Part shown: one piece after another, positions 6,943 to 12,531 of the stretch
How the letters are laid out: each line of letters opens with the position of its first letter
How positions within the stretch are numbered: position 1 is the stretch's first letter
Assembly (NCBI GenBank): GCA_028697515.1
Contig: JAQVEY010000026.1
Coordinates: 1-12,531, forward strand
Direction of reading: 5' to 3'
Length of the DNA stretch: 12,531 bases
Origin: Bacteroidales bacterium
GTDB lineage: Bacteria > Bacteroidota > Bacteroidia > Bacteroidales > ML635J-15
Notes under the pieces: model-generated
The model's database searches: none
Told to the model about the DNA's origin: nothing
What the model saw: the letters and a program-made list of their open reading frames with translations, nothing else
Made by a program: the position numbers and the translations under genes

Positions 6943-8367
6943 TTAATTTATTTCTTCTATTTCCAATATGTCAAAACGACTTAACTCAAGCCAGTATTTT
7001 AAAATTGAAATTTCACGAAGTTTAATCCAATACATTTCACTTTCTATCCCATGAGCTTTAACAAGTTGTAACACATCATTTTCAGCTTCATTTACGATTT
7101 CCTGTTTTATGTTAAACAATATTTTTCTGCCATTATATTTTACCAATACTGCCGGTTTTATAGGCATTACAGTATCTACTGAAATTGTTCCATAACCAAT
7201 AGTTGAACCTGTTCCTACCTGTAGGCCGTCATTAAAACAACTAATAGGAGGAATAAATCCAGCATAGGAAATCAATTCTATTTCATCCAATCCTGCATGA
7301 AGATATTCCATAATTCTTAAACCAGTTTTTGCTCCTAGTATTGAATAAATTCCCATGTGTGAATGGATTTCTGATGTCAATGCTGCAATTTTGAATTCCG
7401 TATATCCATGTTTTTCAATTAAAAGTTTAGAAACATTATCAATATCAGTTTTCAACATAAATCCTGCTATAGGGATTTCATTAAAAACAACTCCTTCATC
7501 AGGTTTGTCACTGTTAAGAATTGCGGTAACTAAAATATCAGGTAAGCTTGTCGGCTTTAGTGTAATTTTATGTGTGAAATCAGAAATAATATCTTCTTGA
7601 AACATGTTTGGATAGAGAAGATATAGCGTTGAAAGTTCATCCCAATAGTATGAAGAGTGTTTTGTCTGAACGGCAAAAAATTCGGATAGTGTTTTCGCGT
7701 AAACAGAATTTATTTGATTACAGAAAAGTAAAAAATCTTCTTCATAAACTTGACCTGAGCCTGAGATGATTTTTAAAGGAATTTTATTCGTAATAATGTA
7801 TTCGTATGCTTTAATGTTTTGTTTATAATTATACCCATCTGGGTTATCAGAAAAGTTACAGTACCAAAGAATAGTTTCGATTTTTATCGCATTTTCCGGA
7901 TATTTTTCAATCAATTCTGCAATATTTGATAGTGGTCCCAAAGCAATAATTATTGTCCTAGCTTTTTCGTTCTTAATTGAAAAATCAAGTAATTCAATTG
8001 CTGATGGCCTTGGTTGAATAATAATATCATTAAACATTTTCTCCCAAAATGACAAGGCGTGTTTTGAATATTGTTTTGAAGCGTCAAAATTTGATCCGAA
8101 GCCAATTGGAATGCCTTCATGGTGATAGATTTTCAATAATCTAGAAATGTATTCTGCTCCAATTTGAGGATCTAAAACTCCATCAACTGTTGAAATGCAA
8201 TTAATATTAAAGTCTTTTGATGCACAAAAGTATGTAATAGCGCGGAAATCATCAATTCCAGCATCTGTATCTATCACAATATTGTATTTTGCTCTCTTAT
8301 GTGCATACAAGTTGTTTGATTGCGATAAGATAAGTGCAAATAATATTATTAAAACTAACTCTTTCAT
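6943..8367 (-). CDS. Exported nucleoside hydrolase-like protein fused to an FmdE-like domain
   Basis: A two-domain 474-residue protein. A signal peptide (1-22, cleaved after LYA, no lipobox Cys) suggests a periplasmic location. Residues about 28-300 resemble inosine-uridine nucleoside hydrolases, which cleave the N-glycosidic bond of ribonucleosides: calcium/ribose-binding DTDAGIDD (33-40), ALGPLSNIA (142-150), Asn180 in GYNYKQN, and YWDELSTLYL (241-250), whose Asp243 corresponds to the C-terminal calcium Asp; the neighbouring family His is Trp. Residues about 325-425 resemble FmdE (formylmethanofuran dehydrogenase subunit E family): EIHSHMGIYSILGAKTGLR (333-351) matches the HGHxCPG...G.R core, SCFNDGLQ (376-383) the C..DA.Q block, and TGSTIGYG (386-393) the TGCTxGKG block. 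Of the three core cysteines only Cys377 remains (Gly339 and Ser388 replace the others). A C-terminal helical tail has no recognised function. It is the last gene of the rpoN-side unit, 5 nt after the FkbM gene. Substrate unknown. Confidence 0.8.
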   Translation of the reverse strand: MKELVLIILFALILSQSNNLYAHKRAKYNIVIDTDAGIDDFRAITYFCASKDFNINCISTVDGVLDPQIGAEYISRLLKIYHHEGIPIGFGSNFDASKQYSKHALSFWEKMFNDIIIQPRPSAIELLDFSIKNEKARTIIIALGPLSNIAELIEKYPENAIKIETILWYCNFSDNPDGYNYKQNIKAYEYIITNKIPLKIISGSGQVYEEDFLLFCNQINSVYAKTLSEFFAVQTKHSSYYWDELSTLYLLYPNMFQEDIISDFTHKITLKPTSLPDILVTAILNSDKPDEGVVFNEIPIAGFMLKTDIDNVSKLLIEKHGYTEFKIAALTSEIHSHMGIYSILGAKTGLRIMEYLHAGLDEIELISYAGFIPPISCFNDGLQVGTGSTIGYGTISVDTVMPIKPAVLVKYNGRKILFNIKQEIVNEAENDVLQLVKAHGIESEMYWIKLREISILKYWLELSRFDILEIEEIN

Positions 8368-8372
8368 TAAAC

Positions 8373-9113
8373 TTAGTTAGGTTTGAAATAAAAATCATTT
8401 TGATAGGTATTAACGATTTCGGGCGTTGCTAGTTCCAAATGATTGCCTTTTAAATAATTGACAGAATATCCCAAATCTGTAATTGTTTTAATAACCTTTA
8501 GCCTATTTTCCGCACCGCTTAATTCACTTTGTATTAGAGGCTTGTGTTTTCTTATGGTTTCTATCATATTTTCAACAACAATGCTTTCATATCCCTCGAC
8601 ATCAATTTTGATGAAATCTATTTTCTGTATTTCAGAAAATAAATTTTCGGGGTTTTTCATTTCAACAGTAAATGTTTTATTAAAACCCGAGTCATTTTTA
8701 GTGATAATCTTTGTCATTCCATGATGCAAAATTCCGTTAATCATTGGCGTACCCATTTCAACATGAGAATCTTTTTCGCCTAAAGCAAAAGGAAACAGAG
8801 TTAAATTTTTAAACTTGGTTTTTGAAGTGTTTTTCTCCCATATTTTGCAAAATAGAGGTACGGGTTCAATAGCATATATTTTGCCAGTAGGACCCGAATA
8901 TTTGGACAAAAAATACGAATAATAACCCATATTTGCACCAATGTCAATGCAATTGTATCCCAAGTTAATAATATTTTTAAGATAATGCAATTCCGGATAT
9001 TTTGATTTACCCCAACCCATATTTATAAGCTTGATGTAAATGGAACTGATTATTCGCAAATACGATTTAACTCCTAACAACTTTAATAATATAATTCTTA
9101 CTAGTCGCAGCAT
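8373..9113 (-). CDS. FkbM family SAM-dependent methyltransferase
   Basis: A 246-residue class I methyltransferase. The SAM site is visible as CIDIGANMGYYS (55-66, motif I), AIEPVP (81-86, acidic residue Glu83 for the ribose hydroxyls) and FIKIDVEGYE (167-176), the last being the FkbM-type signature with Asp171. FkbM members usually O-methylate sugars or polyketides, often in surface polysaccharide pathways; the acceptor here cannot be read from the sequence. The N-terminal 30 residues are hydrophobic and basic, so loose membrane association is possible, but there is no clear signal peptide. Its ATG follows the stop of the DUF4834 gene with no spacer (TAAATG), and the nucleoside hydrolase/FmdE gene begins 5 nt after its stop, so it should be translated from the same message as both. 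Confidence 0.92.
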   Translation of the reverse strand: MLRLVRIILLKLLGVKSYLRIISSIYIKLINMGWGKSKYPELHYLKNIINLGYNCIDIGANMGYYSYFLSKYSGPTGKIYAIEPVPLFCKIWEKNTSKTKFKNLTLFPFALGEKDSHVEMGTPMINGILHHGMTKIITKNDSGFNKTFTVEMKNPENLFSEIQKIDFIKIDVEGYESIVVENMIETIRKHKPLIQSELSGAENRLKVIKTITDLGYSVNYLKGNHLELATPEIVNTYQNDFYFKPN

Positions 9114-9368
9114 TTATTTTATTTCTTCAAAATCAACATAATCGCCTTTAATATCTTCCGTTTTTTCAATATTTTGATTTTCAGGTACATAGTCTATATT
9201 TATTGAACCTTGCTTTTTCTGTTTTGGTGAGTCCTCAAACTGTACATTCATTTTTTTTGCAAATCTTCTGACCATTTTTTTAAGAAGCCAAGGAAGGATA
9301 ACTCGTAAAAACAAGTATCCCAGCAGATAAGTTATAACAACTATTAATAAAAATTTTAAAAACCACAT
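9114..9368 (-). CDS. DUF4834 family small membrane protein
   Basis: An 84-residue protein of unknown function. It has one N-terminal hydrophobic segment (about 3-28), a strongly basic stretch right after it (KKMVRRFAKKM, 30-40), then a polar tail ending in the acidic DYVDFEEIK (76-84), which I recognise as the conserved end of the Bacteroidota DUF4834 family. The positive-inside rule places the tail in the cytoplasm. It sits 1 nt after the PAP2-like gene and abuts the methyltransferase gene, so it is an internal cistron. The conserved acidic C-terminus suggests a docking peptide for a partner, but nothing here identifies one. Confidence 0.8.
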   Translation of the reverse strand: MWFLKFLLIVVITYLLGYLFLRVILPWLLKKMVRRFAKKMNVQFEDSPKQKKQGSINIDYVPENQNIEKTEDIKGDYVDFEEIK

Positions 9369-9369
9369 A

Positions 9370-9993
9370 TTATAGAAATAGCATTGAAAAATACACTACA
9401 AAAAATCCTAAGGCATAACCCACATAAACTTGAGCTTGGGAATGCCTTTTTAAGTACAACCTAGATGATGCAACCACACCTGAAGCAAGAATGACAATAA
9501 ATCCAATTAATAACATTGACAAATCTTTTTGATTGGCGAGATAAAAAACAAAACCTAGAAGACCTCCCATACCTGCACAATGTAAACTAATTTTCCAAAA
9601 GATTGTAATTGCAGAAGTTATAAGTACGGAGATTAGGGATGAGAGTATAATATTTAATAAAATTGGAGGCATTTGTACCCGACTCATAAAATACCACGAA
9701 AGTGCATACATTATGGCAACCGTCATCAAGGGTAGTAATCTTTCCTTTTTATTGTCAATTTCTAATTTAGAGATTATTCCGAGATAATAAAACACTGGGA
9801 TAAATAAAGCTGGTAAAACAAAAGTAAGAATGATATAGATTGAATAAATAGTATTTCTTAATTCTGCATTTACAACACTCAGGTAATGACCAGAATTAAA
9901 TACTATTAGTACTGCAAAACTTGCCATCAGTAGTGGGTGAAATGCATAACTTATTGCTCTCGCTAAATAATTAAAAATAAGATCTTTTTGCAT
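9370..9993 (-). CDS. PAP2-like multi-pass membrane protein
   Basis: A 207-residue integral membrane protein with about six hydrophobic segments (roughly 20-33, 49-72, 90-104, 111-133, 140-153, 159-207 with a break). It resembles the PAP2 phosphatase superfamily, which removes phosphate from lipid phosphates such as undecaprenyl pyrophosphate at the periplasmic face. Motifs are present but degenerate: a KKERLLP element (82-88) for KxxxxxxRP, ISLH (135-138) for PSGH, and SRLYLKRHSQAQ (177-188) for SRxxxxxHxxxD, where Arg178 and His184 are kept but the relay Asp is Gln188. It may be a diverged or inactive phosphatase or a lipid-binding relative. Its ATG overlaps the rpoN stop by one base (TAATG), indicating translational coupling. 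Confidence 0.65.
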   Translation of the reverse strand: MQKDLIFNYLARAISYAFHPLLMASFAVLIVFNSGHYLSVVNAELRNTIYSIYIILTFVLPALFIPVFYYLGIISKLEIDNKKERLLPLMTVAIMYALSWYFMSRVQMPPILLNIILSSLISVLITSAITIFWKISLHCAGMGGLLGFVFYLANQKDLSMLLIGFIVILASGVVASSRLYLKRHSQAQVYVGYALGFFVVYFSMLFL

Positions 9994-11453
9994 TACAATT
10001 CCTTTCTCAGACGTGCAACAGGGATATCAAGTTGTTCGCGATATTTTGCAACAGTACGTCTGGCAATCTGATAACCTTTCGAATTTAAAATTTCAGCAAG
10101 TTTATCATCAGTTAGTGGTTTTGATTTATTCTCAGCACCAATACATTCTTTTAGTATTTGCTTAATTTCTCGAGTCGAAACCTCTTCTCCAGATTCCGTT
10201 TGCATACCTTCACTAAAGAAATATTTTAATGAATAATTGCCGTATGGAGTAGAAACATATTTGGAGTTAGCAACTCTCGAAATAGTCGAAATATCTAAAC
10301 CAGTAACCTCAGCAATATCTTTAAGAATCATTGGCTTAAGGTTTGTTTCGTCGCCTGAAAGAAAAAATCCTTTCTGAAACTCTGCAATTGCATTCATTGT
10401 AAATAACAAAGTGTTCTGTCGCTGAACAATAGCATCTATAAACCATTTAGCAGAATCAATTTTCTGCTTTATAAAAACGACTGCGTCTTTATTACTACGC
10501 CCCGAATTTTTAGCTGAAGCATACTCATCGAGCATTTGAGCAAAACTTTTATTTATTTTTAGCTCGGGAGCATTTCGGGAATTTAAAGAAATTTCAATTT
10601 TGTTGCTCTGAATATCAAGAATAAAATCAGGAACAATAGCTTGTATTGATCTTGTCTGTGGTTCGCCAAATGAACTACCAGGTTTTGGGTTGAGCTTTAG
10701 AATTACATCAACAGCAGATTTTAACTCAATATCATTTAATGAACATTTTGACATAATCTTAGGATAATGTTTTTTTGTAAATTCGTCAAAGCATTCCAAA
10801 AGTATTTTTTTTGCTGTTTTTACATTTTCGTTTTGGTTTTCTTTTCTTTCAAGTTGTAAAATGAGGCACTCCTGTAATGATTGTGCTCCAATTCCGGCAG
10901 GGTCTAGTTCTTTTACTATTTCCAGAACATTTTGCAACTCCTCAACACTAGTGCTTAAATTTTGCGAAAAAGCAATATCGTCGACTACAGCATCCAATTC
11001 TCGTCTAAGATATCCATCATCATCAATATTACCAATAAGATAAACAGCTAATAATTTTTCGCGATCTGTAAGTTCTTTCATCATTAACTGTTCAGATAGA
11101 TGCTCATGGAAAGATTTTGCTGCTGAATAAGGGATTTCTTTATGTTCGTCGTCTTTGGAGGTATTGTTGGTTGTTAATTTATATGCAGGAGTATCATCAT
11201 CATCTTCCATATAATCTTCAAGAGAAAATTCGTCGTCATCTTTTGTATCATCGTTTTCGTTTTCATCCTGATCAACATCAGATAACACATCCTCATCATC
11301 ATCTTGACCTTCATCAAGGGCAGGATTTTCTTCTAACTCCTTTTTAATTCTTTGTTCCAGCTGAAGTGTAGGGAGTTCGAGCAACTTAATCATTTGTATC
11401 TGTTGCGGAGACAATTTCTGTAATAACTTCTGCTGTAAACTTTGTTTTAACAT
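9993..11453 (-). CDS. rpoN: RNA polymerase sigma-54 factor
   Basis: Directs core RNA polymerase to -24/-12 promoters and needs an AAA+ activator to open them. The 486 residues show the full sigma-54 plan: Gln/Leu-rich region I (1-47, LSPQQIQMIKLLELPTLQL) for activator contact; an unusually acidic region II (about 49-107, dominated by Asp and Glu); the core-binding domain (about 115-300, including KELDPAGIGAQSLQECL at 181-197); a helix-turn-helix (DIAEVTGLDISTISRVAN, 379-396) for the -12 element; and the RpoN box ARRTVAKYRE (464-473) for the -24 element. Nothing is missing, so it should be functional. No activator gene is in the window. A candidate promoter lies in the 53-nt gap behind asnS; the following genes are tightly linked and probably share its transcript. 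Confidence 0.97.
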   Translation of the reverse strand: MLKQSLQQKLLQKLSPQQIQMIKLLELPTLQLEQRIKKELEENPALDEGQDDDEDVLSDVDQDENENDDTKDDDEFSLEDYMEDDDDTPAYKLTTNNTSKDDEHKEIPYSAAKSFHEHLSEQLMMKELTDREKLLAVYLIGNIDDDGYLRRELDAVVDDIAFSQNLSTSVEELQNVLEIVKELDPAGIGAQSLQECLILQLERKENQNENVKTAKKILLECFDEFTKKHYPKIMSKCSLNDIELKSAVDVILKLNPKPGSSFGEPQTRSIQAIVPDFILDIQSNKIEISLNSRNAPELKINKSFAQMLDEYASAKNSGRSNKDAVVFIKQKIDSAKWFIDAIVQRQNTLLFTMNAIAEFQKGFFLSGDETNLKPMILKDIAEVTGLDISTISRVANSKYVSTPYGNYSLKYFFSEGMQTESGEEVSTREIKQILKECIGAENKSKPLTDDKLAEILNSKGYQIARRTVAKYREQLDIPVARLRKEL

Positions 11454-11472
11454 ATTAAAATTTGCTACAATT

Positions 11473-11506
11473 CAAAAATACAAAAAATTTAAATAAGTAT
11501 GACAAA
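11473..11506 (-). promoter_or_regulatory. Candidate promoter upstream of rpoN
   Basis: On the minus strand TTTG (11506-11503) is followed after 22 nt by TATTTTTG (11480-11473), a perfect TAnnTTTG -7 element. The spacing is longer than the usual 19-21 nt and the leader to the ATG at 11453 would be only about 13 nt, so this is tentative. Read-through from asnS is the alternative. Confidence 0.35.
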
Positions 11507-12531
11507 TTAAAACTCTGCATTTTTTGGTGTTCTTGGAAATGGGATTACATCACGAATATTCGACATGCCAGTAATAAAAAGCATAAGTCTTTCGAAACCT
11601 AGACCGTATCCGCTATGTGGCACTGAACCAAACTTACGTGTTTCGAGATACCACCACATTTCTTTTTCGGGGATATGCAGTTCCTGAATGCGACTTAAAA
11701 GTTTATTATAATCTTCTTCCCTTTGAGAACCACCAATAATCTCACCTATTTGAGGAAACAAAACATCCATGGCCCTTACTGTTGTTCCATCTTCATTTTG
11801 TTTCATGTAAAATGCTTTGATTTCTTTTGGATAGTTTGTAAGTATAACAGGCTTTTTAAAGTGTTTTTCAACAAGATATCTTTCATGTTCGCTCTGTAGG
11901 TCGGTTCCCCAAGTGTTGACTGGATATGCAAACTGACCTTTTTTATTTGCATTTGAGTTTTTTAAGATATCAATTGCTTCGGTATAAGTGAGTCTTTCAA
12001 ATTTGTTATTGACCACAAAATCGAGTCTTTCAATCAGACTCATGTCATCTCTTTCGTTTTGTGGTTTTTGTTTTTGCTCTTCTTCACGGCGTCTGCTTAG
12101 AAATTCAAGATCTTCGTGACAGTTTTCCAATGCGTATTTAACCAAATATTGCAACATTTCTTCGGCAAGATCCATATTGTCGTTGATATCATAAAAAGCC
12201 ATTTCGGGTTCTATCATCCAAAACTCTGCTAAATGTCGTGCAGTATTCGAATTTTCGGCCCTAAATGTAGGACCAAAAGTATATATTTCCGAAAGTGCCA
12301 TTGCTGCAAGTTCTCCTTCGAGCTGTCCCGAAACAGTAAGGTTTGTCATTTTACCAAAAAAATCTTGAGTATAATCAATTTTACCGTCTTCAGTTTTTGG
12401 TAGATTTAGTGGATCGAGAGTTGTTACCTGAAACATTTCTCCCGCACCTTCGGCATCGGAACCTGTAATTATCGGAGTATGAATATTGCAAAATCCCTTG
12501 TCATTAAAGAATTTATGAATAGCAAATGTCA
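11507..12531 (-). CDS. asnS: Asparaginyl-tRNA synthetase, C-terminal catalytic part (5' end outside window)
   Basis: Class IIb aminoacyl-tRNA synthetase charging tRNA-Asn. The frame is open to the window edge, giving 340 residues; the first visible ones ([13 protein letters not shown], then [17 protein letters not shown]) lie at the start of the catalytic domain, so roughly 125 residues with the N-terminal OB-fold anticodon-binding domain are missing. Motif 2 is [24 protein letters not shown] in family form, around 12160-12290, and motif 3 is [21 protein letters not shown] near the C-terminus, with the ATP-binding Arg in GFERL. The RAEN and RHLAEFWM wording separates it from aspartyl-tRNA synthetase. 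Having asnS implies direct tRNA-Asn charging rather than sole reliance on the GatCAB amidation route. It ends 53 nt before rpoN on the same strand. Confidence 0.97.
   Translation of the reverse strand, partial: TFAIHKFFNDKGFCNIHTPIITGSDAEGAGEMFQVTTLDPLNLPKTEDGKIDYTQDFFGKMTNLTVSGQLEGELAAMALSEIYTFGPTFRAENSNTARHLAEFWMIEPEMAFYDINDNMDLAEEMLQYLVKYALENCHEDLEFLSRRREEEQKQKPQNERDDMSLIERLDFVVNNKFERLTYTEAIDILKNSNANKKGQFAYPVNTWGTDLQSEHERYLVEKHFKKPVILTNYPKEIKAFYMKQNEDGTTVRAMDVLFPQIGEIIGGSQREEDYNKLLSRIQELHIPEKEMWWYLETRKFGSVPHSGYGLGFERLMLFITGMSNIRDVIPFPRTPKNAEF

Noticed and set aside
7355..7600. Plus-strand open frame of 81 codons inside the nucleoside hydrolase/FmdE gene
   Set aside because: Antisense shadow of a well-supported coding sequence; no recognisable motif. 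The same applies to the other short frames antisense or out of frame to the genes listed.
2256..8367. A nucleoside salvage system linking the phosphorylase (2256-3065) with the exported nucleoside hydrolase (6943-8367)
   Set aside because: The genes are in separate transcription units about 4 kb apart with no transporter or kinase nearby, so proximity alone does not support a pathway.
1..12531. Search for a defence island, prophage, insertion sequence, CRISPR array, tRNA or riboswitch
   Set aside because: No transposase, integrase, nuclease-helicase set, regular spaced repeats, clover-leaf genes or structured leaders were seen; genes are typical chromosomal ones with uniform low-GC composition.

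Overview
The window reads as chromosomal DNA of a low-GC member of the Bacteroidota. The evidence is a secreted peptidase ending in a type IX secretion (Por) sorting domain, a DUF4834-type small membrane protein, a DUF7033/NodB-like protein, the lpxK-purine nucleoside phosphorylase pairing, and a perfect Bacteroidota-type promoter (TTTG-N19-TAnnTTTG). Order and genus cannot be fixed from this sequence. No RNA genes, CRISPR arrays, insertion sequences or integration signals were seen. Coding density is very high: the only sizeable non-coding stretch is the 180-nt divergent region 4129-4308.

Layout. (1) 1-2248, plus strand: the 3' part of an M24 aminopeptidase P-like gene, then a DUF7033/polysaccharide-deacetylase-like gene. 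(2) 2256-4128, minus strand: lpxK (lipid A 4'-kinase) followed by a purine nucleoside phosphorylase gene; the two overlap by 62 nt. (3) 4309-6939, plus strand: an AlkD-like DNA glycosylase and, 3 nt later, a secreted M1 metallopeptidase with a T9SS signal. This pair is served by the promoter at 4230-4260. (4) 6943-12531, minus strand: asnS (5' end outside the window), rpoN (sigma-54), a PAP2-like membrane protein, a DUF4834 protein, an FkbM-type methyltransferase, and an exported nucleoside hydrolase-like protein fused to a C-terminal FmdE-like domain. From rpoN onward the genes abut or overlap by 1 nt, or are 1-5 nt apart, so they look like one transcription unit. Convergent gene ends meet at 2249-2255 (7 nt) and 6940-6942 (3 nt), leaving no room for separate terminators.

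Most genes are housekeeping: Asn-tRNA charging, sigma-54 transcription, lipid A phosphorylation, purine salvage, base-excision repair and peptide turnover. No defence, secondary-metabolite or mobile system can be supported. The least ordinary item is the exported nucleoside hydrolase/FmdE fusion at 6943-8367, where the FmdE half keeps the fold signature but has lost most of its cysteine ligands. Second is an Asp in the purine-binding loop of the nucleoside phosphorylase, where 6-oxopurine-specific enzymes carry Asn.
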